DNA of 64,000 bases from DASXKD01 sp963762735 (GTDB lineage: Bacteria; Actinomycetota; Actinomycetes; Streptosporangiales; Streptosporangiaceae), in the NCBI GenBank assembly GCA_963762735.1, contig CAVXMG010000014.1:1-64000 (forward strand), given 5' to 3'. The stretch's first letter is position 1. Each line of letters begins with the position of its first letter. The translations under genes were made by a program, and so were the position numbers. Below are positions 1-8,145 of the stretch, piece by piece. The notes beneath the pieces are model-generated. The model worked only from the letters and a program-made list of their open reading frames with translations, was not told the DNA's origin and did no database searches.

Positions 1-2364
1 ATGGCCGACGACGAATCAATAGCCGCACTGCTGGCCGGGCTGAGCGTGCCGCAGAAGGCGGCGCTGTGCCTCGGCTCGGACTTCTGGCACACCGCGCCGG
101 TCAGCGAACTCGGCATCGAGGCGGTCATGGTGTCGGACGGCCCGCACGGGCTGCGCAAGCAGACGGAGCGCAGCGCCGACGCCGGGCTGCGGGCCAGCGA
201 GCCCGCCACCTGCTTCCCGACCGCCTCGGCACTGGGTTGTTCCTGGGATCTGGACCTGGCCAGGGAGGTGGGTAGCGCCCTGGGCGCGGAGGCGCGGGCC
301 CAGGACATCGCGGCGGTCCTCGGCCCGGGAATCAACATCAAGCGGCACCCGCTGTGCGGGCGCAACTTCGAGTACTTCTCCGAGGACCCGCATCTGTCCG
401 GGCGGCTTGCCGCGGCGATCGTCGATGGGCTGCAGTCGCAGCAGGTCGGCGGGTGCGTGAAGCACTTCGCGGCGAACAACCAGGAAACCGACCGGATGCG
501 CATCAGCGCCGACGCCGACGAGCGGACCCTGCGGGAGATCTACTTCCCTGCGTTCGAGCACGTCGTCACCGCCGCCCGGCCGTGGCTGGTGATGTGCTCC
601 TACAACAAGGTCAACGGCGAGTACGCCTCGCAGCACCGCTGGCTGCTCACCGATGTGCTGCGCGAGGAGTGGGGGTTCGACGGCCTGGTGGTCTCGGACT
701 GGGGCGCCGTGCACGACCGGGTCGCGGCGCTGCGCGCTGGCCTGGACCTGGAGATGCCGCCCAAGCTCGGCGTGAGCGACCGGGCGATCGTCGACGCGGT
801 CGCGGCCGGGGACCTGGACGAGGCCGTACTGGACCGGGCCGCCGGGCGGGTGCTGCGGCTGGTGCTCCGGTCCCGCCGCAGGCAGCCCGCGGGCCTGGAC
901 GCCGCGGCGCATCATGCCCTGGCCCGCCGCGCCGCGGCGCAGAGCCTGGTGCTGCTCAAGAACGACGGGGTGCTGCCGCTGACCGGCATGGCCGGCCGGA
1001 CCGTCGCCGTGATCGGCGAGTTCGCCCGCACGCCCCGGTTCCAGGGGGCAGGCAGCTCCCAGGTCAGCCCGACCCAGGTGGACGTGCCGCTGGACGCGCT
1101 GGCCGCGGCGCTGCCGGGTGCCACGCTCCGGTTCGCCGCCGGGTACCGGATCGACGGCAGCTCGCCCGACCCAGCCACGGACGGCAGCCCGGACTCCGGC
1201 CCGGACTCCGGCCCCGGCCCCGGCCCGGACCTGGTGGCCGAGGCCGTCAGCGCGGCCACCGGCGCCGATGTGGTGCTTGTCTTCCTTGGCCTGCCGCCCG
1301 CCGACGAATCCGAGGGCTACGACCGGGCGCACATCGACCTGCCGGACGCTCAGACCAGCCTGCTGGAACGGCTCGCCGAGGCGGTCCCCGGCACCCCGAT
1401 CGTGGCCGTGCTGTGCAACGGCGGAGCGGTCCGCACCAGCACCTGGGACCACGCCGCGTCCGCGGTGCTGGAGTGCTGGCTGGCCGGGCAGGCCACCGGG
1501 TCCGCGGTCGCGGACGTGCTGACCGGCGCGGTCAACCCCTCCGGGCGGCTGGCCGAGACCATCCCGCTGCGGCTGGCGGACTGCCCGGCGTACCTGAACT
1601 TCCCCGGCGAGGAGGGGCACGTCCGGTACGGCGAGGGGGTGTTCGCCGGTTACCGCGGCTACGACGCACTCGGCCTGCCGGTCGCGTACCCCTTCGGCCA
1701 CGGCCTGTCGTATAGCAGCTTCTCCTACCGTGACCTGCGGATCAGCCAGGCCGGTTCGGCAGACGCCGGCGACCTGGCGGTGACGGTGCGGTGCACGATC
1801 GCCAACACCAGCGACCGTGCCGGGCATGAGGTCGTCCAGGTCTATGTGGGGGATCCGGCCGCGGCGGTGGCCCGGCCGCCGCGCGAGTTGAAGGCGTTCG
1901 CCAAGATCGGCCTGGAGCCGGGGGCCGAGCGGGAGATCACGTTCACCCTCACCGCCCGTGACCTGTCCTACTGGTCGGCCATCCACCGGCGGTGGGTACT
2001 GGAAGGCGGCGAGTTCAACATCTGCGTCGGTGCCTCGTCCCGCGACATCCGGCTGTCGGCGGTGATCAGCGTCCCGGCCACCCCGCCAGCCCTGCCGCTG
2101 TCGGGCACCTCGACGCTGACGGAGTGGCTCACCGACCCCACGGGCGGGCAGGCGCTGCGCGACGCCCTGGGCACCGGCCCGGACGGCAGGCCGGGCGGCA
2201 TCCTCGGCAGCGAGGAACTGCTGGCGATCATCGGGAACATGCCGCTGGCCACGCTCGCGGCCTTCCCCGGGCTCGGCGTCACCCAGGAACTGATCGACAC
2301 GTTGGTCGCCACGGTGATTGAACGCCGTGCGGAGGCAACCCCTGGCGCGCCACAGCGTTGGTAG
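1..2364 (+). CDS. GH3 family beta-glucosidase (cytoplasmic)
   Basis: This is a 787-residue glycoside hydrolase family 3 enzyme, expected to release terminal beta-linked sugars (usually glucose) from oligosaccharides. The (beta/alpha)8 domain fills about residues 1-300, with the substrate-binding KH pair at K154-H155 and the likely nucleophile D233 in VVSDWGAVHD. The alpha/beta sandwich domain follows (about 310-560), then a fibronectin III-like domain (about 580-670) with the family pattern HEVVQVYVGDP, and a short helical tail of about 100 residues. There is no signal peptide, so it probably acts on imported oligosaccharides. The ORF starts with ATG at the first base of the window, so a longer N-terminus cannot be excluded, although the length is normal for the family. 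Exact sugar specificity cannot be read from the sequence. An ECF sigma gene starts five bases after its stop. Confidence 0.93.
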   Translation: MADDESIAALLAGLSVPQKAALCLGSDFWHTAPVSELGIEAVMVSDGPHGLRKQTERSADAGLRASEPATCFPTASALGCSWDLDLAREVGSALGAEARAQDIAAVLGPGINIKRHPLCGRNFEYFSEDPHLSGRLAAAIVDGLQSQQVGGCVKHFAANNQETDRMRISADADERTLREIYFPAFEHVVTAARPWLVMCSYNKVNGEYASQHRWLLTDVLREEWGFDGLVVSDWGAVHDRVAALRAGLDLEMPPKLGVSDRAIVDAVAAGDLDEAVLDRAAGRVLRLVLRSRRRQPAGLDAAAHHALARRAAAQSLVLLKNDGVLPLTGMAGRTVAVIGEFARTPRFQGAGSSQVSPTQVDVPLDALAAALPGATLRFAAGYRIDGSSPDPATDGSPDSGPDSGPGPGPDLVAEAVSAATGADVVLVFLGLPPADESEGYDRAHIDLPDAQTSLLERLAEAVPGTPIVAVLCNGGAVRTSTWDHAASAVLECWLAGQATGSAVADVLTGAVNPSGRLAETIPLRLADCPAYLNFPGEEGHVRYGEGVFAGYRGYDALGLPVAYPFGHGLSYSSFSYRDLRISQAGSADAGDLAVTVRCTIANTSDRAGHEVVQVYVGDPAAAVARPPRELKAFAKIGLEPGAEREITFTLTARDLSYWSAIHRRWVLEGGEFNICVGASSRDIRLSAVISVPATPPALPLSGTSTLTEWLTDPTGGQALRDALGTGPDGRPGGILGSEELLAIIGNMPLATLAAFPGLGVTQELIDTLVATVIERRAEATPGAPQRW

Positions 2365-2368
2365 ATAT

Positions 2369-2962
2369 GTGGAAGGCGATGTCGCGCACCTTTCTGACTT
2401 CACCGGTGCCCCGCAGGCCCGCACCACCGGGCCTGCGGCGCTGCGCCCGCAGGAGGACACCGGCTGCGCGGAACTCAGCGCGGCCGCTCACGCGGTGACC
2501 GCGCTGTACCGGAGCCACGCTCTTGGCCTGATCCGGCTTGCCTTCATCGTTCTCGGCGACCGTCAGTCCGCCGAGGACGTGGTGCAGGAGGCCTTCTGCG
2601 GCCTGTTCCGTGCCTGGGACCGGCTGCCCGAGGACACGAACGTCCTCGGCTACCTGCGGGTCTCTGTCGTGAACGGCTGCCGGACGGTGATCCGCCGCCG
2701 CAAGCGCACGCCCCAGTCCATGGCCATTCCCCCCGCCCCCTCGGCGGAGGCCGCAATGCTGGTGGGCGAGGAGCGGCGCGCCGCGGTGGCGGCGCTGCGC
2801 CGATTGCCACCACGGCAGCGTGAGGCGCTGGTGCTCCGTTACTTCGCGGACCTGCCCGAGCAGGAGACCGCGGAGGCCATGGGCATAAGCCGTGGCACCG
2901 TCAAGTCGACGACGGCCAGGGGGCTGGCCGCACTGGGCCGGATGCTCCGGGAGGACCAGTGA
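2369..2962 (+). CDS. ECF-type RNA polymerase sigma factor (SigE-like)
   Basis: This is a 197-residue sigma-70 family protein of the extracytoplasmic-function group. Region 2 is recognisable in LGDRQSAEDVVQEAFCGLF, and region 4 carries LPPRQREALVLRYFADL followed by the helix-turn-helix ETAEAMGISRGTVKSTTARG. I place the start at GTG 2369, five bases after the GH3 stop, because an upstream TTG at 2318 would overlap the GH3 gene by 47 bases; no strong ribosome binding site decides between them. The stop overlaps the GTG start of the next gene (GTGA, four bases), so the two are translationally coupled. The partner protein has a transmembrane segment, as anti-sigma partners often do, but it lacks a recognisable zinc anti-sigma motif. 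The sigma-family assignment is secure; the signal it answers is unknown. Confidence 0.92.
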   Translation: MEGDVAHLSDFTGAPQARTTGPAALRPQEDTGCAELSAAAHAVTALYRSHALGLIRLAFIVLGDRQSAEDVVQEAFCGLFRAWDRLPEDTNVLGYLRVSVVNGCRTVIRRRKRTPQSMAIPPAPSAEAAMLVGEERRAAVAALRRLPPRQREALVLRYFADLPEQETAEAMGISRGTVKSTTARGLAALGRMLREDQ

Positions 2963-4335
2963 CCGTGCTGGAAGATCGGCTCCGCAGCGAACTGCGGGCC
3001 GAATCCGAGTTGATCACTCCGGAAAGCGTCATGCCGTTGCGCCTGCCCGGCGACACCGAGCACATGCCCGGCATGCCGCGGCGCAGGGGGCCGCGGCAAT
3101 GGCCGCCCTGGGCGATTCCGCTGGCCGCAGCGGCCGCCGCCGCCGCGGTGATCGCCGGCACCTTCGCCGTCGCCCACATGCTCCCGGGGAGCGGGCCCGA
3201 ACCTCGCCCGGCGGGCCCGAAGTACGCCGCCCTCCCGGCCAACTACGCGTACACGGCCCAGGGAGACATCTACAACTACAAATCGCACGGCACGCAGTAC
3301 AGCGCGTCTGTGACCGGCCGCTACCTCAAGGTCAGGTCCACGGCGACCGGGAAGCTGCTGGCCACGGTCTTCCCGCCCAAGCCGTACAACAACTTCAGCA
3401 TGATCACCGCCGACGCCGGCGGCACCGTGTTCGTCCTCGGTGCGATGCGCGACTGGGAGCGGCACGCGAACTCCCGGCCCCAGGTATACCTGCAGAATCA
3501 GACCACGCTGATGAGATTCCTGGAACTGCGCATTGGCCCGTCCGGGCAGGTTCAGCAGTCAAGCCTGCCCCTCCCGGTCGCGGTGTCTCCCGGGCAGCAG
3601 CCGAGCATCGCGCTGTCGCCGGAAGGCAGCCGGCTGGCGGTGGCCTTCGGTGGCGGCGGGGCACCCGCGGAGGTGGCGGTGGTCCGCCTCGGCAGCGGCC
3701 GGGTGCGCCGGTGGGTGTCGCCCCGGGTCTCGTGGACACCCCAGCTCAGCTACCGGGGTGCGTGGACGGCGGACGGGCGGACCCTGGTCCTCCAGGAGTG
3801 GCCCGTGCTTCGTAACCCATCCCGTCAAGCCCTGAACCAGTACCGCCCGCCCGCCACCACATCGGTGGACCTGATCGACACCCTCGCGCCGGGCGGCACC
3901 CTGGCTGCCGGCCGGCTCCTCGTGCTCCGGCCCCCGGCCGGCGAGTCAGCCCCCGGTGACGTGTTCATCACCCCCGACGGCACGAAGCTGATCGGCGGCA
4001 CCGGCAAGAGCGACTTTGCGCCTGTGCGCGGCCCGTGGACCGGGGAACTGTCGGTGTACTCCGCCCGCACCGGCGCGCTGCTGCAGCGGCTGGCCCCGTG
4101 GAAATGGAACGGCCTGGGCCGCCGCCCGGCCCACGGCGGCTTGCCCAGGGAGCTGATCGCCTGGTCCAGCCTGTCCGGCAGCAGGCTGATCCTGCTGCAT
4201 CCCGTGGCTGACCTGAACGTCCTGGGCGTGCTGACCGGCCGCAGGTTCAGCCCGGCGGGTGCCCTGCTGCCGCGGGCCGCGGCGTACCAGGAACTGGAGT
4301 ACGCGCTGCGCACCGCCAGCCAGATGGCCTGGTAG
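2959..4335 (+). CDS. Membrane-anchored propeller-like protein coupled to an ECF sigma factor
   Basis: This is a 458-residue protein whose GTG start overlaps the sigma-factor stop by four bases. A short N-terminal cytoplasmic part (about residues 1-50) is followed by one Ala-rich transmembrane helix (about 52-75) and a long outer domain. The outer domain has beta-propeller-like character, with repeated strands such as GGTVFVLGAMRDWE, SPEGSRLAVAFGGGG and FITPDGTKLIGGTG. Such pairs are common in actinomycetes, where the second gene is a candidate anti-sigma or sensory partner, but I see no ZAS motif (HxxxCxxC), so a direct anti-sigma role is only inferred from coupling and topology. It ends 18 bases before the convergent Nudix gene. 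A plain WD40-like lipoprotein role is the alternative. Confidence 0.75.
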   Translation: MTVLEDRLRSELRAESELITPESVMPLRLPGDTEHMPGMPRRRGPRQWPPWAIPLAAAAAAAAVIAGTFAVAHMLPGSGPEPRPAGPKYAALPANYAYTAQGDIYNYKSHGTQYSASVTGRYLKVRSTATGKLLATVFPPKPYNNFSMITADAGGTVFVLGAMRDWERHANSRPQVYLQNQTTLMRFLELRIGPSGQVQQSSLPLPVAVSPGQQPSIALSPEGSRLAVAFGGGGAPAEVAVVRLGSGRVRRWVSPRVSWTPQLSYRGAWTADGRTLVLQEWPVLRNPSRQALNQYRPPATTSVDLIDTLAPGGTLAAGRLLVLRPPAGESAPGDVFITPDGTKLIGGTGKSDFAPVRGPWTGELSVYSARTGALLQRLAPWKWNGLGRRPAHGGLPRELIAWSSLSGSRLILLHPVADLNVLGVLTGRRFSPAGALLPRAAAYQELEYALRTASQMAW

Positions 4336-4353
4336 CCAGGCGCCGTCCGGCCG

Positions 4354-4812
4354 TCACAGGAGGATGTGCCGCAGCGTGCCGCTGGGATTTTGCAATACGG
4401 GCACCAGCCGGGCCGGTTCGAACCGAAGCGAACCGAGTTCCGCGGCCGGTGCCCAGCGGAACGTGTGGCCTGGCTCGCCGCCGCGCAGATCGTCGCGGTC
4501 CAGCGCGGCGGGCCAGGCGAGGCGGTAGTACAAGCCGATCTCGTGCTCGATGCGCTCGCCGCCGTAGATGTTCTCCACCACCAGCGCCAGTTCCCCTGCC
4601 GGGAACTCATGCCCCACTTCCTCGGCCAGTTCCCGGGCCAGGGCGGCACCGGCAGACTCGCCGTAGCGGACCCGGCCACCGGGCAGGAACCAGTACCCGA
4701 GGCCCTCGACGGTGCACAGCAGGATCTCCTCGCCACGGGTGAGGATGGCCGCCACCCGCAGGTTGAAGGTGCCGTGCGTGCCGTGCCAGGAGATGTCGCC
4801 TGCCGTCGCCAC
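4354..4812 (-). CDS. Nudix hydrolase
   Basis: This 152-residue protein hydrolyses nucleoside diphosphates linked to another moiety. The complete Nudix box is present: GGRVRYGESAGAALARELAE continuing with EVGHE gives the G-x5-E-x7-RE-x-x-E-E-x-G pattern, so the magnesium-binding glutamates are intact. The N-terminal strand NLRVAAILTRGEEILLC is typical of the fold. GTG at 4812 is preceded by AAGGGG about nine bases upstream. It faces the sigma-partner gene convergently and lies 23 bases after the stop of the aldo/keto reductase on the same strand, so the two may be cotranscribed. The substrate cannot be deduced; proteins of this size and spacing are often general housecleaning or ADP-ribose-type enzymes. 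Confidence 0.9.
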   Translation of the reverse strand: MATAGDISWHGTHGTFNLRVAAILTRGEEILLCTVEGLGYWFLPGGRVRYGESAGAALARELAEEVGHEFPAGELALVVENIYGGERIEHEIGLYYRLAWPAALDRDDLRGGEPGHTFRWAPAAELGSLRFEPARLVPVLQNPSGTLRHILL

Positions 4813-4835
4813 CGATGGGCCCCTTCCGCGCCCGG

Positions 4836-5792
4836 TTAGCCGGCGCCGATCTGGCGCAGGCGGTCGACGTCGCCCGGACTCAGCCGGTCCAGCAGGCTGG
4901 CCGCCGCGCAGTTGGCCCGGACCTGCTCCGGGCTGGTCGCCCCGAAGAGCACGGTGGTGACGTCAGCGTTGGTGAACGGGAAGGCCAGGGCGAGCGCGGC
5001 CGCGGTGGTGCCCAGTGAGGCGGCGAGCGCGGTCAGGCCCGGCGCTGCGGCGACGGCTGCGGCGGCCCGGGGGTCGTCCAGCGCCGCGGCGGCCCGCCCG
5101 GTCGTCGCGCCAGCCAGGTACTTGCCGCTGAGCACGCCACCTTCCAGGCAGAACGACGCGACCACGCCGGCGCCCGCCGCGTGCAGCGCCTGGGTCATCT
5201 CCGGGTCCTCGACCCAGGAGCGGTGCACCAGGCTGTAGGGCAGTTGCACGGCGCAGGGCGGGGCCACGCCCTGCCCGGCCGCCGCCGCCACCGCCTCGCC
5301 GCACGGGCCGGCCGGCCAGTTGACCATCGCCCAGGCGCGCGCCTTGCCCCCGTCGAGCAGCCCGCCCACCGCGGCCACCATGTCGGGGATGGCGAGGCCC
5401 TCGGGCGGCGGGTTCGCGTAGATCACGTCCACGTGGTCGAAGCCCATCCGGGCCAGCGAGCCGTCCAGTTCCGCGGCGGCGCTCTGCTCGGGCCAGAACT
5501 CCCACCACAGCTTGTTGGCGACCACAACCTCGTCCCGCCGCAGCCCGGCGGCCCGGAACAACTGCCCGAACAGCACCTCGGAGTACCCGGTCGGCAGCGG
5601 CGCACGGCCCGTCTCGTCGTTGTAGCGGGCGTCGTCGAAGAAGTTGATGCCCTCGTCGGCGGCCGCGGCCATGATCGCAGACCCGGTCTCCTCGGGCAGG
5701 CGCTCGAACGTGCGCCAGGAACCCAGGGACATGGCCGACACCTCTATGCCCGAGGAGCCGAGCGGCCGGGGGCGCAGGCATTTCGCTGGCAT
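4836..5792 (-). CDS. Aldo/keto reductase family protein with altered active site
   Basis: This 318-residue protein has the aldo/keto reductase TIM-barrel pattern: an N-terminal PLGSSGIEVSAMSLG strand, INFFDDARYND where the catalytic Asp/Tyr segment lies, GYSEVLFGQ, and the lysine strand VVVANKLWW. The start at ATG 5792 is chosen over 5810 because AAGGGAGG sits seven bases upstream. Two deviations are visible. The usual DxAxxY spacing is one residue short (DDARY), and the position normally occupied by the catalytic histidine reads VDVIYANPPPEG with no His. The enzyme may therefore have a changed reaction or be a non-canonical NADPH-binding protein. It precedes the Nudix gene on the same strand and is followed upstream by a long intergenic hairpin. 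Confidence 0.85.
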   Translation of the reverse strand: MPAKCLRPRPLGSSGIEVSAMSLGSWRTFERLPEETGSAIMAAAADEGINFFDDARYNDETGRAPLPTGYSEVLFGQLFRAAGLRRDEVVVANKLWWEFWPEQSAAAELDGSLARMGFDHVDVIYANPPPEGLAIPDMVAAVGGLLDGGKARAWAMVNWPAGPCGEAVAAAAGQGVAPPCAVQLPYSLVHRSWVEDPEMTQALHAAGAGVVASFCLEGGVLSGKYLAGATTGRAAAALDDPRAAAAVAAAPGLTALAASLGTTAAALALAFPFTNADVTTVLFGATSPEQVRANCAAASLLDRLSPGDVDRLRQIGAG

Positions 5793-5840
5793 CGGCCAGC
5801 CTCCCTTCAACGTGCCTGCCGGACTGACGGCAGATCATCG

Positions 5841-5886
5841 TGATCATGGCGTTTTGGCTGCCACAGCAGCCCAAACGTCATGATCA
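5841..5886. repeat. Intergenic long stem-loop, TGATCATG family
   Basis: Bases 5841-5857 (TGATCATGGCGTTTTGG) pair with 5871-5886 (CCAAACGTCATGATCA) with one mismatch and one bulge. The stem continues inward as CTGC/GCAG to a four-base loop, giving about 20 base pairs. It lies between the aldo/keto reductase and the YjbR gene, both on the minus strand. It would terminate YjbR transcription. A second stem starting with the same TGATCATGAC core lies at 50571-50624, so this may be a dispersed element rather than a one-off terminator. Confidence 0.75.
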
Positions 5887-5897
5887 TCGACCGGTTC

Positions 5898-6284
5898 TCA
5901 GCGGTGCAGGTACTGGTCGGCGAGCTTCGGTGGTGCGGTGGCCAGCCAGCCGTCGGTGATCACCTCACGCAGCGCCTTCGCGGAGGCCTTCCGCAACTGG
6001 ATGAGCACGGCGGCGTAGCCGTCGAAGTGCGGGATGGTGAACAAGGCGTCCGGGTGCGCGGCGAGGATGGCTTCCTTCTCGCCCAGATCCGCGACGCGAA
6101 CCGCGAGGATCGGGCCGTCCGGCGGATCCTTGTCGCCGAACCGCCGGATGTCCGCCTTGCTGAACGGCCGCTCCCAGGCGAAGGCCTTCCCCGCTACGAA
6201 CCACGTCCGGTTGCCGTGCCGCTCCCCCTCGGTGACCTCGGGCAGGCCCGCGGCCAGCCGGGCGGCGTCGTCGTAGGTCGCCAT
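5898..6284 (-). CDS. MmcQ/YjbR family protein
   Basis: This 128-residue protein belongs to the MmcQ/YjbR group, a CyaY-like fold with proposed DNA-binding function. Characteristic segments are ARLAAGLPEVTEGERHGNRTWFV near the N-terminus (given here as the region around residues 6-28), WERPFSK, and the C-terminal PPKLADQYLHR. I choose ATG 6284 because family members begin with a short MATYDDAARLA-like helix; an upstream in-frame start at 6344 would overlap the divergent gene at 6338. No Shine-Dalgarno sequence is evident, so it could be leaderless. Function is not established for most members. The long hairpin at 5841-5886 sits just after its stop. Confidence 0.85.
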   Translation of the reverse strand: MATYDDAARLAAGLPEVTEGERHGNRTWFVAGKAFAWERPFSKADIRRFGDKDPPDGPILAVRVADLGEKEAILAAHPDALFTIPHFDGYAAVLIQLRKASAKALREVITDGWLATAPPKLADQYLHR

Positions 6285-6337
6285 ACCGGTACCGTACGCC
6301 GTCTGAGAGGCTGTCCCCCGGCAAGGAGGAGGACCGC

Positions 6338-6928
6338 ATGACATCGACGGCGTTGCTGATCATGGACGTGCAGCAGGGCATCGTGGACCGCTTCGCCGGA
6401 GACGACGGCTACCTGGACCGGCTGGCCACGGCGATCACCGCGGCCCGCGGCGCGGGCGTCATGGTCGGCTACGTGACGATCGCGTTCCGCCCGGGGTATC
6501 CCGAGGTCAGCGACCGGAACAAGAGCTTCTCCGCGATTGCCGGGTCCGGCAGGTTCGCCGACGGCGACCCCGGCACCCGCATCCCCGCCGCCGTGGCGCC
6601 CGCGCCCGGCGAGGCGGTGGTCACCAAGCGCCGGGTTTCCGCCTTCGCCGGCAGCGACCTGGACGTGCTGCTACGGGCCCGCCGCACCGAGAACCTGGTG
6701 CTGGCCGGCATCGCCACCAGCGGGGTGGTGCTGTCCACCCTCCGCCAGGCCGCCGACCTGGACTACCGGCTGACCGTCCTGGCGGACGGCTGCCTGGACG
6801 CCGATCCCGAGGTGCACCAGGTGCTACTGCACAAGGTGTTCCCCAGGCAGGCCGAGGTCACCACGATCGCGGACTGGACGGCCAGCCTCGCCGGGCCTGA
6901 TCCCGCACCGCGGCGGCCGGGCCGTTAG
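6338..6928 (+). CDS. Isochorismatase-like hydrolase lacking the catalytic cysteine
   Basis: This 196-residue protein has the isochorismatase/cysteine-hydrolase fold. The family triad is Asp-Lys-Cys. D10 (LLIMDVQQG) and K97 (VVTKRRVSAF) are present, but the segment that should read TSGCV is TSGVV, so the nucleophile position 130 is valine. Non-cysteine relatives with TSGVVLST exist in actinobacteria, so this is probably a distinct subgroup rather than damage. It may bind rather than hydrolyse an amide, or use another chemistry. A strong AAGGAGGAGGA site lies just before ATG 6338. Its stop overlaps the end of the convergent corA gene by four bases. Confidence 0.88.
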   Translation: MTSTALLIMDVQQGIVDRFAGDDGYLDRLATAITAARGAGVMVGYVTIAFRPGYPEVSDRNKSFSAIAGSGRFADGDPGTRIPAAVAPAPGEAVVTKRRVSAFAGSDLDVLLRARRTENLVLAGIATSGVVLSTLRQAADLDYRLTVLADGCLDADPEVHQVLLHKVFPRQAEVTTIADWTASLAGPDPAPRRPGR

Positions 6929-8066
6929 AGCCAGTCTTTGCGCTTGAACACGAAATACAGCACGAACCCGGCTACGAGCATGAAGCCGACCGCGCCGATC
7001 AAGCCGGCCTTCTCGCTGAACCCGGGGTAGGGCACGTTCATCCCGTAGAACCCGGTGACGAAGGTCGGCACCGCGATGATCGCCGCCCAGCTGGTGACCT
7101 TCTTGGTGATGATGTTCATCCGGTTGCCCTGGATGGTCAGGTTCGTCTCCAGGATGGTCGTCACCAGGTCCCGCAGGCTGTCGGTCCAGTCGGCGGCGCG
7201 CAGCACGTGGTCGTAGACGTCCTGGTAGTACGGCATCATGTCGTCGCTGACGACGTGCAGGTCACGGCGCATCAGCGAGTTCACGACCTCGCGCATCGGG
7301 ATCACGATCCGGCGCAGCAGCACCAGGCTCTTGCGCAGCTCGAAGCTCCGGCGCTGGACCTGCATGCCCATTGGGTTGGCCGCGAACAGGTCGTCCTCCA
7401 GAGCTTCGACCGAGTCGTCCAGGCTCTGCACTGCTTCGAAGTGGCCGTCCACGATGTAGTCGAGCAGCCCGTGCAGCAGGTAGCCGACGCCGAATTTGGC
7501 CAGGTCGGGGCTGCCGTCCCAGCGGTCCACCACGGCGCCGATATCCAGCCCGTCGTCCTTGCGGACGGTGATCAGCGCCTGGTCGGTGATGAAGGCGGCG
7601 AGTTCGCTGGTGGCCAACTCGCCGGTGCTAGTGTCGAGCTTCGCGCCGTAGGCGGTCAGGAACAGGTGGCTGCTGGTAGCGGTCTAGCTTGGGACGCTGG
7701 CCCGCGGTGGACGGCATCCTCGACGGCCAGCGGATGCAGGCCGAACTCCTCGCTCAGCACATCCAGGTCCTCGTGGTCGGGATCCCGCAGGTCGAGCCAG
7801 ATGGTGACGCCCTTGTCGCCCAGGTGGTCGCTGATCTCTGCGACGGGGAACCCTTCGAGTTCGAGCACGCCGTTGCGGTAGAGCCGGGTCCGTGCCTGGC
7901 ACTTGGTGGGGGTGACCTTGCAGATGGCAGGCGCCGCGGCCGTTTCCGGGTCGCTGCCGTGGGACGTCTCAGTCTCCGGAGGCCGGGCGCCAAGCGCGCC
8001 ACCGGATGTGCCGTCCACCTGGGCCAGCCCGCCCGTATCGCCGGGGTCGCGCTGCGGTGCGTTCAT
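6925..8066 (-). pseudogene. corA: CorA-type magnesium/divalent cation transporter, frameshifted
   Basis: The two parts of a CorA-family inner-membrane channel lie in different frames. The N-terminal part starts at ATG 8066, six bases after a strong AAGGAGGA site, and runs through LELEGFPVAEISDHLGDKG and HPLAVEDAVH to a stop near 7686. The C-terminal part (6925 to about 7617 and slightly upstream) carries the long coiled helix, two transmembrane helices and the selectivity motif GMN in TGFYGMNVPYPG, ending in the basic tail KRKDWL. Between them the expected QRPKLDRY and SHLFLTAYGAKLD segments are readable only if two single bases are dropped near 7697 and 7679. The resulting protein would be 379 residues, normal for the family. 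It may be intact in the organism; if the indels are real it is a pseudogene. The first about 45 residues are acidic and low in structure. Confidence 0.88.
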
Positions 8067-8145
8067 CGGTTCCTCCTTGGGTGCCGTCACTTTAGCGCTC
8101 ACCCTCGGCGGCCAGCGCCGCGGCCGGACCGGTAACGTGCCATCC

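Noticed and set aside
16..2460. Long open frame on the minus strand opposite the GH3 gene
   Set aside because: High-GC shadow: its text has no family motifs and its codon positions are the mirror of the GH3 frame.
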